DNA from: Candidatus Moraniibacteriota bacterium | Lineage (GTDB): Bacteria; Patescibacteriota; Minisyncoccia; Moranbacterales; UBA9337 | Direction: 5' to 3' | NCBI GenBank assembly: GCA_023229615.1 | Contig: JALNYX010000010.1 | Location: 17,660-25,883, forward strand | DNA: 8,224 nucleotides | In this document: positions 1 through 5,449 of the stretch, one piece after another | How the letters are laid out: each line of letters opens with the position of its first letter | How positions within the stretch are numbered: the first letter of the stretch is position 1 | Notes under the pieces: model-generated | Seen by the model: the letters and a program-made list of their open reading frames with translations, nothing else | What the model was told of the DNA's origin: nothing | Databases searched by the model: none | Made by a program: the position numbers and the translations under genes

Positions 1-40
1 ATTTTAGAACTAACATATTTCTAAATAAACTTTGAAACTT

Positions 41-1171
41 ATGGGAACACAGCCGATTCAACAACTGGAAGAAATTATCAAGAAATCCAAAGACATTCTT
101 ATTTTTATTCCTCAAAACCCGGATGGAGATTCAATTGGAGCCGCTTGGGCTTTTTATTTTTTCCTTGCCAATCAAAATCTCAGCCCGACTATTGTGGTTA
201 GTGACCCTTTTGAAAATATCGGCCGTTTTGATTTCCTTCCCCGTCCCAAAAAATTATCCTATTCCCTATCCGGTGCCCGCGATTTCATTTTGTCTTTCAA
301 TACTAAGCATAATGAAATAACCGATGTCCGGACAGAAAGAAGCGCTGAGGAACTGCGCATATATATAACCCCGAAACAAGGATCCATCGACCCACGGGAC
401 TTTTCGTTTATTCCGGCAAAATTCAAATATGATCTCGTTATCACGCTCAATTCTTCCGACAAAGAAACTCTCGGAAAAATATATGAAGAAAATCCAGATA
501 TTTTCTATGAAGTTCCGGTTGTCAATATCGACCGCCACATCAATAATGATAAATTTGGACAAATTAATATTATCGACATAACCGCTTCCTCGACTTGCGA
601 AATTTTATCCGGACTTTTTCAAAATGAAATAGATGAAAATATTTCCAACTGCCTGCTTAGCGGAATAATCAGCGCTACTGAAAGCTTCCAAAACAAACAC
701 ACCACCCCGAAATCATTGCAAGTTTCCGCAATGCTGATGGATAAAGGCGCTGATCAACAAAATATTATCCGCCACTTGTATAAAACTCAACCTTTCAATC
801 TTCTCAAACTCTGGGGACGCCTTATGGCGCAACTCAAATGGAACGAAGAACTTCGCTTGGCTTGGTCCGTAGTTTCAATTGAAGATTTTGTGCAAAGCAG
901 AAGCAAGCCTAACGACATTCCTTTTATTATTAAAAAAATTCAAGAAAACTATTCTTCTGGAAAAATATTTTTGATTATCTATAATGAATCTCCGGAAAAA
1001 ATCAAAGGTATTATTAAATTTTCCGATACGGAAAAAATCAAAAATGCCCAGCAAATTGTTCCTGGAGGGGAAATCAAAGGCGATATATATGAATTTTCGA
1101 TTAGCAATAAAGACATCGCCGATGCCGAAAAAGAAATAATCGAAAATTTACGCAAACAATCACTACTTTAA
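41..1171 (+). CDS. DHH-family phosphoesterase-like protein (NrnA/RecJ-like fold) with substituted catalytic motifs
   Basis: This 376-residue protein, counted from ATG 41, has the layout of a DHH/DHHA1 phosphoesterase, the family of nanoRNases and pAp phosphatases. Motif I is NPDGDSIG (residues 26-33), motif II is the VITLNSSD segment (N137), motif III is NIDRH (D164-R165-H166), followed by the ASST segment (182-185), and motif IV is ISATES (A212). The C-terminal third (about 300-373) matches a DHHA1 domain in position, but the usual GGGH signature appears as PGGEIKGD (341-348). Compared with the family, the motif I His is Pro, the motif II Asp is Asn, DHH is DRH and the motif IV Asp is Ala. 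About 100 residues separate motifs I and II, longer than in short NrnA proteins, with a beta-rich insert. A TTG in frame at 32 would add three residues; I prefer ATG 41, though neither has a Shine-Dalgarno sequence. The family assignment is secure. Enzymatic activity is doubtful. Confidence 0.85.
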   Translation: MGTQPIQQLEEIIKKSKDILIFIPQNPDGDSIGAAWAFYFFLANQNLSPTIVVSDPFENIGRFDFLPRPKKLSYSLSGARDFILSFNTKHNEITDVRTERSAEELRIYITPKQGSIDPRDFSFIPAKFKYDLVITLNSSDKETLGKIYEENPDIFYEVPVVNIDRHINNDKFGQINIIDITASSTCEILSGLFQNEIDENISNCLLSGIISATESFQNKHTTPKSLQVSAMLMDKGADQQNIIRHLYKTQPFNLLKLWGRLMAQLKWNEELRLAWSVVSIEDFVQSRSKPNDIPFIIKKIQENYSSGKIFLIIYNESPEKIKGIIKFSDTEKIKNAQQIVPGGEIKGDIYEFSISNKDIADAEKEIIENLRKQSLL

Positions 1172-1194
1172 TCAGTAAAAAATCAACCAATCTT

Positions 1195-1219
1195 AAGCAG
1201 GCCATATGCCTGCTTTTTT
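1195..1219 (+). terminator. Intrinsic terminator after the DHH-family gene
   Basis: A perfect 8-bp stem, AAGCAGGC (1195-1202) pairing with GCCTGCTT (1208-1215), encloses a 5-nt loop and runs into six T residues (1214-1219). It lies 24 nt after the stop codon of the DHH-family gene and before the pilB promoter, so it separates the two transcription units. The flank on the other side has no comparable A-tract, so it is directed along the plus strand. Confidence 0.88.
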
Positions 1220-1238
1220 GTTAAGTCTTTTGTTAAGT
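1216..1238 (+). repeat. 11-nt direct repeat spanning the pilB -35 region
   Basis: The sequence TTTTGTTAAGT occurs twice, at 1216-1226 and 1228-1238, with a 12-nt period. The first copy begins in the T-tract of the terminator and the second contains the proposed -35 hexamer TTGTTA. It may duplicate a -35 element or act as a paired regulator site; nothing else in the sequence decides between these. Confidence 0.5.
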
Positions 1239-1258
1239 TTGGAAAAATGAGCTAGAAT
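1230..1258 (+). promoter_or_regulatory. Sigma70-type promoter for pilB
   Basis: A -35 hexamer TTGTTA (1230-1235) is separated by 17 bp from a -10 hexamer TAGAAT (1253-1258). The start of transcription would fall near 1265, leaving a leader of about 80 nt before the pilB ATG. The position directly after a terminator supports an independent transcription start for pilB. The leader is very A/T rich and ends in an A-rich stretch without a Shine-Dalgarno sequence. Confidence 0.65.
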
Positions 1259-1343
1259 GGATATATTACGATTCAACTTCGTATAAAAAATATCCACGAA
1301 TGCTTAAATTTAATACACACAAAAAAATTAAATTAAAAAAAAT

Positions 1344-3056
1344 ATGGTTCAAATTATCAGACAACAAAAAAGTGATGAGGGAGATAAATCAACTCAAAAA
1401 TTAGTTGCTGAACTTCGAGAACAATCTGCAGAAAACATTGCCGCAAAATTATCAGAAAAAACCGGCATCCCCTATGTCGACCTGCACATTTTCCCCATTG
1501 ATTCAATTGACGTGCAAAATATTCCCGAGGAAAAAGCACGCGGACTTAAAATTGCTTGTTTTCAAAAGAATGGAAATCTTGTAAGAATTTTGTTTTTTGA
1601 CCCCCAATCTCCGGAAGCCATCGAATATGTGGCGACTCTAGCAAAAGAAAATAACTGGAGAATTTCCCGCTACGTTGGCTCGGATTCATCTTTGGAAAAA
1701 GCTTGGGGAAAATATAAAAAAGAGAATTTAGTTGAAAATATTGATAAATACCGCCTATCTCTTACAGGAGAAGATTTGGAGGAATTTGAAGAAAAATTCA
1801 AAGATCTTTTAGAGCTCAAAAACAACATTGGGACTATTCCTACCACTGAAGCGCTGGGAATAATCATTGCCGGTTCCATTAAAATGAAAGCTAGCGATAT
1901 CCATCTGGAACCTCAAGAAGACGGAGTCCGCCTTCGCTACCGTATAGATGGCATTTTACAAGACATTGGGTCTTTTTCACCGAAAATATATTCCAGTTTT
2001 ATTTCCCGCATAAAAATGATGGGAAAGATGAAACTAAACGTTAAAGATTCCGCTCAAGATGGACATATTTCCATTGATTTAACTCAGGTAAAAGAAGCTG
2101 CTAATGTGGATATTCGTGTCAGTATTATTCCCGGCAATTTCGGAGAAAGCATTGTAATGAGAATCCTCAACCAATCAGAAACTCTTCTTCAAGTTGAAGA
2201 TTTGGGATTACGCGGATTGGCTTTTGAGAAAGTAGAAAAACAAGTTACTCAGCCCAATGGACTCATCCTTACTACCGGGCCAACGGGAAGTGGAAAAACC
2301 ACTACTTTGTACGCTTTGATAAACAGAATAAACAATTCCGGAGTAAAAATCATAACTATTGAAGATCCGATTGAATACAGAATTTCAGGAATTTCCCAGA
2401 CTCAAGTTTCCAAAAGCAATTACACTTTCTCCGAAGGATTGCGCGCCATTGTCAGACAAGATCCGGATGTTATTTTGGTTGGAGAAATCAGGGATAAAGA
2501 AACAGCCGAAGTGGCTATTGATGCCGCCCTCACTGGACATTTAGTTATTTCTACCCTGCACACAAATAATGCTCCGGCTTCCATCCCCCGCTTGGTTGAA
2601 ATGGGTGCCAGGGAATCACTAATCGCATCCTCACTCAATATTTCAATTGCCCAAAGATTAGTACGAAAACTTTGTCCGGATTGCAAGAAAAAATATCAAC
2701 CAGCTCAGGAAACAATTGAATCTTTGAAAAAAATAGTTTCAGCTATTTCTCCCAAAGCAAAAATAAATCTTCCGGAAAAAATAGACTACCTCTACCAACC
2801 GGTTGGATGTCCGAATTGCCACAATCTTGGTTACCGAGGAAGAATTGGAATTTTTGAAGTAATGGAAACTAGCAAGGAAATAAAACAACTCATTCACAAT
2901 CTGGCCAGTGAAGAAGAAATATTAAAATCAGCATTGGAAGACGGAATGACAACGATGCAACAAGATGGAATCATAAAAGCCATCGAAGGAATCACTTCGA
3001 TGGAAGAAATCTGGAGAGTAACAGGAAAAATAAACATTCTTCCTGACGAAGAATAA
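1344..3056 (+). CDS. pilB: Type IV pilus assembly ATPase PilB (GspE/PilB family)
   Basis: This cytoplasmic hexameric ATPase powers polymerisation of pilin subunits at the inner-membrane platform of a type IV pilus. The 570 residues are full length. Residues about 30-125 form the N-terminal T2SSE/MshEN-like domain. The ATPase core carries Walker A GPTGSGKT (312-319), the Asp box ITIEDPIEY (337-345), Walker B ILVGEIRD (377-384, catalytic E381) and the His box STLHTNN (403-409). Two CPxC pairs, C444/C447 and C489/C492, form the zinc-binding tetracysteine site typical of PilB and GspE, which PilT retraction ATPases lack. The ATG at 1344 is preceded only by an A/T-rich leader with no Shine-Dalgarno. 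No pilT, pilC or pilin gene is visible nearby, so the gene stands apart from the rest of its machinery here. GspE is the alternative name, but pilus function is the usual one in this kind of genome. Confidence 0.93.
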   Translation: MVQIIRQQKSDEGDKSTQKLVAELREQSAENIAAKLSEKTGIPYVDLHIFPIDSIDVQNIPEEKARGLKIACFQKNGNLVRILFFDPQSPEAIEYVATLAKENNWRISRYVGSDSSLEKAWGKYKKENLVENIDKYRLSLTGEDLEEFEEKFKDLLELKNNIGTIPTTEALGIIIAGSIKMKASDIHLEPQEDGVRLRYRIDGILQDIGSFSPKIYSSFISRIKMMGKMKLNVKDSAQDGHISIDLTQVKEAANVDIRVSIIPGNFGESIVMRILNQSETLLQVEDLGLRGLAFEKVEKQVTQPNGLILTTGPTGSGKTTTLYALINRINNSGVKIITIEDPIEYRISGISQTQVSKSNYTFSEGLRAIVRQDPDVILVGEIRDKETAEVAIDAALTGHLVISTLHTNNAPASIPRLVEMGARESLIASSLNISIAQRLVRKLCPDCKKKYQPAQETIESLKKIVSAISPKAKINLPEKIDYLYQPVGCPNCHNLGYRGRIGIFEVMETSKEIKQLIHNLASEEEILKSALEDGMTTMQQDGIIKAIEGITSMEEIWRVTGKINILPDEE

Positions 3057-3090
3057 AAATCTTCACTAGTTACAGTTTTAATATAAAAGT

Positions 3091-3316
3091 AAAAATAAAA
3101 AAAGTTGCTTTTATTAATCTGTAGACAGGCCTGATACAAAAAAATTGAAACCAGGAAGAAAGCAGTGCCGAGGAACGCCACAGTCGAAACCAGGACGCCC
3201 ATATCTGGGCAAAAAAGCTTCCAGAATTGAGAACAAAAGATAGAAGTTCCCAATTGCCTACAGATTAATAAAAACAACCTTAAAAATAACTCTTTCTTTT
3301 GATAATTCCCATGAAA
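3091..3316 (-). ncRNA. Candidate structured non-coding RNA between pilB and ruvB (minus strand)
   Basis: No protein gene is credible here, but the minus strand folds well. Bases 3278-3256 pair with 3104-3126 in an uninterrupted 23-bp closing helix, two pairs being G·U. It is followed at once by T7 (3103-3097), an A and T5, as at a Rho-independent RNA end. Inside are a 10-bp hairpin (3255-3246 with 3234-3225), a 6-bp hairpin with GAUA loop (3211-3206 with 3201-3196), an imperfect hairpin (3183-3176 with 3170-3163) and a 6-bp hairpin (3155-3150 with 3135-3130). Two mismatches that break helices on the plus strand (C3108/A3274 and A3230/C3250) become G·U wobbles on the minus strand, which indicates the transcribed strand. 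A strong promoter lies at 3349-3321. The predicted transcript starts near 3316 and is about 225 nt. I do not recognise the family; 6S-, SRP- and tmRNA-specific signatures were sought and not found. Confidence 0.6.
3147..3195 (-). repeat. 10-nt direct repeat inside the candidate RNA
   Basis: On the minus strand the sequence TCCTGGTTTC occurs twice, at 3195-3186 and 3156-3147. Either copy can pair through its CCUGGU segment with the single AUCAGG at 3135-3130, so the two pairings exclude each other. This could be a conformational switch or a simple internal duplication. Confidence 0.45.
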
Positions 3317-3320
3317 GTCT

Positions 3321-3349
3321 ATCCTAGCATAGCTTTATTTTTTTGTCAA
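3321..3349 (-). promoter_or_regulatory. Strong promoter for the minus-strand RNA
   Basis: Read on the minus strand, a perfect -35 TTGACA (3349-3344) is followed by a 17-bp spacer and TAGGAT (3326-3321). The spacer ends in TGC, so the -10 is of the extended TGN type. Transcription would begin near 3316. No open reading frame follows that stays clear of the pilB coding region, which is the main reason to propose an RNA gene downstream. Confidence 0.7.
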
Positions 3350-3351
3350 GT

Positions 3352-3380
3352 AGTGCTATTATTTAATAATAGACAGCACT
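3352..3380. promoter_or_regulatory. Inverted repeat between divergent promoters (possible operator)
   Basis: AGTG (3352-3355) and CTATTAT (3356-3362) are mirrored by ATAATAG (3366-3372) and CACT (3377-3380), with a 3-nt centre and a 4-nt interruption on the right arm. The element abuts the -35 of the minus-strand promoter and overlaps the -35 position of the ruvB promoter. A repressor bound here could affect both. It does not resemble the Gram-positive or enterobacterial LexA box. It could also be a chance AT-rich palindrome. Confidence 0.4.
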
Positions 3381-3391
3381 TAATATATAAT
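3363..3391 (+). promoter_or_regulatory. Promoter for ruvB
   Basis: A consensus -10 TATAAT (3386-3391) stands 17 bp downstream of TTAATA (3363-3368), a weak -35. Transcription would begin near 3398, giving a leader of about 53 nt to the preferred ruvB start. The weak -35 lies inside the inverted repeat, which would fit a regulated promoter. Confidence 0.55.
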
Positions 3392-3407
3392 GTAACGCAC
3401 GCAACAT

Positions 3408-3451
3408 AAGGAACAATATTTGATGTTCCATGTTTGATGTTTCATATTTGA
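3408..3451 (+). promoter_or_regulatory. Possible translation-coupling leader: SD-like site and two minicistrons before ruvB
   Basis: AAGGAA (3408-3413) lies 9 nt before an ATG at 3423, a normal ribosome-binding spacing that neither ruvB start candidate has. From there one reads ATG TTC CAT GTT TGA (3423-3437), then ATG TTT CAT ATT TGA (3437-3451), then the ruvB ATG at 3451. Each stop shares one base with the next start (TGATG). Ribosomes could be handed to ruvB by termination and reinitiation. The reading is exact in the sequence; the function is inference. Confidence 0.4.
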
Positions 3452-3453
3452 TG
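3419..3453 (+). repeat. 14-nt tandem repeat at the ruvB start, 2.5 copies
   Basis: The unit TTTGATGTTYCATR is present at 3419-3432 and 3433-3446, with a half unit TTTGATG at 3447-3453. The two full copies differ at two positions. The last half unit contains the preferred ruvB start codon. Its period equals five codons minus one base, which creates the overlapping minicistrons described separately. Confidence 0.8.
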
Positions 3454-4458
3454 GCAATTACAAATTCAAATGAGCAAGTGGATGACAGCAAGCTGGACGT
3501 AACCCTGCGACCGCAAACTTTTGCTGACTATATTGGACAAGAAAAAACCAAGAAAAATCTACACATCCTCATCCAGGCCGCCAAAAAAAGAAACGAGTCA
3601 ATTGAGCACGTTCTTCTCTATGGACCAGCCGGACTGGGAAAAACCACTCTTTCTCACATTATCGCCAAAGAAATGGGGGTTGGAATAAAAATCACTTCCG
3701 GACCAGCAATTGAACGCGTGGGAGATCTCGGTTCAATTCTCACGAACCTGCAAGATGGCGACGTTCTTTTTATTGATGAAATTCATCGCCTCAACAAATT
3801 AATCGAAGAAGTTCTTTATCCGGCAATGGAAGATTACAAACTAGATATCATCGTCGGAAAAGGACCATCAGCCAGAACACTCCAATTGGATTTGCCGAAA
3901 TTTACATTGATTGGAGCAACCACAAGACTCGGATCACTTTCCAATCCACTGCGCAATCGATTTGGAGCCATCCATCGTTTGGAATTTTATTCACCAGAAG
4001 AAATAAAAAGAATAATCCAAAGATCCAGTAAAATTCTAGGAGTTTCTATCAATGAAAAAGGCTCCGAACTTGTCGCATCGTGCAGTCGGCAGACTCCTCG
4101 CATCGCCAACAGAATCCTCAAAAGAGTTCGCGATCTGGCTCAAATTCAAAACAAAGACATTATCTGCGACAAAATAGCCAAAGAAACGCTTGATATGCTG
4201 GAAGTTGACCATATTGGACTTGAACCAGCTGACAGAATTATAATGGAAACTATGATTCAAAAATTTGATGGCGGTCCGGTTGGAATTCAGACAATTGCCG
4301 CCGCCACCTCCGAAGAAGTTCAAACAATTGAAGATGTTTACGAACCATATCTGATCCAAATAGGATTTCTTATGCGCACCCCCAGAGGAAGAGTGGTTAC
4401 TGAAAGAGGATTTCGCCATCTGGGATATGACCCGAATAACTTCACTAAAAAAGTGTGA
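3451..4458 (+). CDS. ruvB: Holliday junction branch migration ATPase RuvB
   Basis: RuvB is the hexameric AAA+ motor that, with RuvA, drives branch migration of Holliday junctions during recombinational repair. From ATG 3451 the protein is 335 residues, the normal RuvB length. Walker A is GPAGLGKT (58-65), Walker B LFIDEIH (106-112), sensor 1 GATTRLG (155-161), the arginine-finger segment NPLRNRFG (165-172, R170 the likely finger) and sensor 2 TPRIANR (215-221). The C-terminal winged helix (about 253-325) includes the GGPVGIQTIA and RTPRGRVVT segments. The more upstream in-frame ATG at 3430 adds seven residues encoded by the tandem repeat and missing from typical RuvB, so I chose 3451. No ruvA or ruvC is present in the window. 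It probably heads a unit with the two membrane-protein genes downstream, although an extended -10 overlaps its stop codon. Confidence 0.96.
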   Translation: MAITNSNEQVDDSKLDVTLRPQTFADYIGQEKTKKNLHILIQAAKKRNESIEHVLLYGPAGLGKTTLSHIIAKEMGVGIKITSGPAIERVGDLGSILTNLQDGDVLFIDEIHRLNKLIEEVLYPAMEDYKLDIIVGKGPSARTLQLDLPKFTLIGATTRLGSLSNPLRNRFGAIHRLEFYSPEEIKRIIQRSSKILGVSINEKGSELVASCSRQTPRIANRILKRVRDLAQIQNKDIICDKIAKETLDMLEVDHIGLEPADRIIMETMIQKFDGGPVGIQTIAAATSEEVQTIEDVYEPYLIQIGFLMRTPRGRVVTERGFRHLGYDPNNFTKKV

Positions 4459-4464
4459 TATAAT
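4456..4464 (+). promoter_or_regulatory. Extended -10 promoter element overlapping the ruvB stop codon
   Basis: TGATATAAT is a perfect extended -10 (TGN plus TATAAT), and its TGA is the ruvB stop codon. The -35 position (4436-4441, ATAACT) is poor, as is common with extended -10 elements. Transcription would start near 4471 and give the small membrane-protein gene a leader of about 45 nt, so the downstream pair may be transcribed both from ruvB and independently. Confidence 0.5.
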
Positions 4465-4515
4465 CAAATCAAGATATTCTCACGCAAACATTGCCGGTAA
4501 AAAATAAACAACAAA

Positions 4516-4767
4516 ATGTCCACTATAATAAACATTGCTTATTCCATTATACTTTTGGGATATTTTCTATCCTTTTCTTTTGTTGTTTTCCACATCCTTC
4601 GATATTCCATCAGCTGGAAAAAAACAATTCTGATGCTTCTTATTTTCCTGCCAGTTTTTTTCCTGATTCTATTTTTCAATATAGCCTCTTTTGCCTCTAT
4701 TGATTTTGACGAATTTATCGATATCAAACTTAACAATTCTGTAAATTACAATGTTTTTTCCTTATAG
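4516..4767 (+). CDS. Small two-helix membrane protein of unknown function
   Basis: I do not recognise a family. The 83-residue product has two hydrophobic segments, about residues 5-29 and 36-60, joined by a short basic loop (RYSISWKK, 30-37), which would place the loop in the cytoplasm and both ends outside. The tail (61-83) is polar and acidic around DFDEF and ends near a second short hydrophobic patch. It lies 57 nt after ruvB and 56 nt before the PH-domain protein, same strand, so co-expression with the latter is likely. There is no Shine-Dalgarno; the ATG follows an A-rich stretch. A 70-codon frame at 4491-4703 overlaps it out of phase and looks like a shadow. The gene is plausible from its topology and position, but its existence is less certain than its neighbours'. 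Confidence 0.6.
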   Translation: MSTIINIAYSIILLGYFLSFSFVVFHILRYSISWKKTILMLLIFLPVFFLILFFNIASFASIDFDEFIDIKLNNSVNYNVFSL

Positions 4768-4823
4768 ATAGATGAATTCACCAATCATTCAATATTTAAA
4801 AAATAATAATTCTACATCTTAAA

Positions 4824-5357
4824 ATGAAAAGATTTGAAGACTATCATTTCAAGGGGCAACAACAGAATGAGCAGATAATCAAAGTTGTTCGCCGCCATTG
4901 GTTCAATATTCTCCAGCAGTTTTTACTTTTCTTTGCAATGATTTTTATTTTGATTTTTGCCATAATGATTGCACCATCCTTCTTGGGAGATTTTGCTCTT
5001 TCCAGTTTTTCCAATCTATTTATTTTTGCAGAAAGCACGATTGCGATGTTTATTTGGCTTTTTATGTTTTTTGTCTGGATCGATTATTTTTTTGATGTTT
5101 GGATTATTACCGACAAAAGAATTGTTAATATTGAACAAAAAGGCTTGTTTTCACGCTCAGTTGGCGAACTTGAATTTTCCAAAATTCAAGATGTTTCTAC
5201 TGAAGTAAAAGGAGTTATCCCAACTGTCCTAAATTATGGGGAAGTTCATATCCAAACAGCCGGAGCCACTGAAAGATTCGTTTTTCACAAAGTTCCCGAT
5301 CCCTATCACCTGAAAGGAATTATTATGAGTCTGCAAAAAAGAAATTACTCAAAATAA
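4824..5357 (+). CDS. Membrane-anchored bacterial PH-domain protein (DUF304/YdbS-like)
   Basis: This 177-residue protein has a short cytoplasmic N-terminus, two transmembrane helices (about 29-51 and 66-89) and a C-terminal bacterial pleckstrin-homology domain (about 90-170). The domain is recognised from the pattern DVWIITDKRIVNIEQKGLF (91-109), the ELEFSKIQDVS segment (115-125), and LNYGEVHIQTAG (136-147) followed by a VPDP turn. That arrangement is typical of YdbS-type proteins, whose role is poorly defined and may concern membrane or envelope stress; binding of phosphoinositides is not expected by homology alone. The start at 4824 puts a few charged residues ahead of the first helix and has no Shine-Dalgarno. 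It is the last plus-strand gene before the convergent terminator, and pairs with the small membrane protein upstream. Confidence 0.85.
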   Translation: MKRFEDYHFKGQQQNEQIIKVVRRHWFNILQQFLLFFAMIFILIFAIMIAPSFLGDFALSSFSNLFIFAESTIAMFIWLFMFFVWIDYFFDVWIITDKRIVNIEQKGLFSRSVGELEFSKIQDVSTEVKGVIPTVLNYGEVHIQTAGATERFVFHKVPDPYHLKGIIMSLQKRNYSK

Positions 5358-5387
5358 TTTCAACGATGATGATTTCAATTCCATTTT

Positions 5388-5424
5388 AAAAAAACTCCGA
5401 CAACCGTATGTCTGAAGTTTTTTT
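5388..5424. terminator. Bidirectional terminator between convergent genes
   Basis: Seven A residues (5388-5394) and seven T residues (5418-5424) flank an imperfect stem, CTCCGACA (5395-5402) against TGTCTGAAG (5409-5417), with one mismatch, one bulged base and a 6-nt loop. Both strands therefore show a hairpin followed by a U7 tract. It sits 30 nt after the PH-domain gene and 25 nt after the PBP gene on the other strand, so it can end both transcripts. Confidence 0.8.
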
Positions 5425-5449
5425 ATTTTCACAAAAAATATTACCTTCA

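Noticed and set aside
1278..1300. TTCGT/ACGAA inverted repeat in the pilB leader
   Set aside because: Five base pairs with a 13-nt loop and no supporting context.
3144..3185. SRP RNA or tmRNA similarity (CCAGGAAGAAAGCAG on plus, GGTTTCGACTG on minus)
   Set aside because: The SRP apical hairpin cannot form from the plus-strand sequence, and tmRNA would need about 350 nt with a tRNA-like end and a tag frame, none of which is seen.
2894..3277. 127-codon minus-strand frame across the pilB 3' end and the gap
   Set aside because: Half of it is antisense to pilB, its product has no recognisable domain, and the gap part is better explained by a folded RNA with its own promoter and T-tract.
3104..3278. 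Mobile element (MITE) with 21-bp terminal inverted repeats
   Set aside because: No target duplication is evident outside the arms, and the mismatches in the arms are G·U-compatible on one strand only, which favours RNA. A MITE origin is not fully excluded.
3319..3345. Plus-strand terminator for pilB (AGCATAGCT followed by a T-run)
   Set aside because: The stem is only three to four pairs and weak; the T-run is explained as the A-rich spacer of the minus-strand promoter.
4036..4467. 143-codon minus-strand frame inside ruvB
   Set aside because: It is antisense to a highly conserved RuvB region and is low in recognisable protein features; a shadow frame.
4491..4703. 70-codon plus-strand frame overlapping the small membrane protein
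   Set aside because: It lies in a different phase over the same bases and has poorer topology; the 83-codon frame gives two clear helices and a basic loop.
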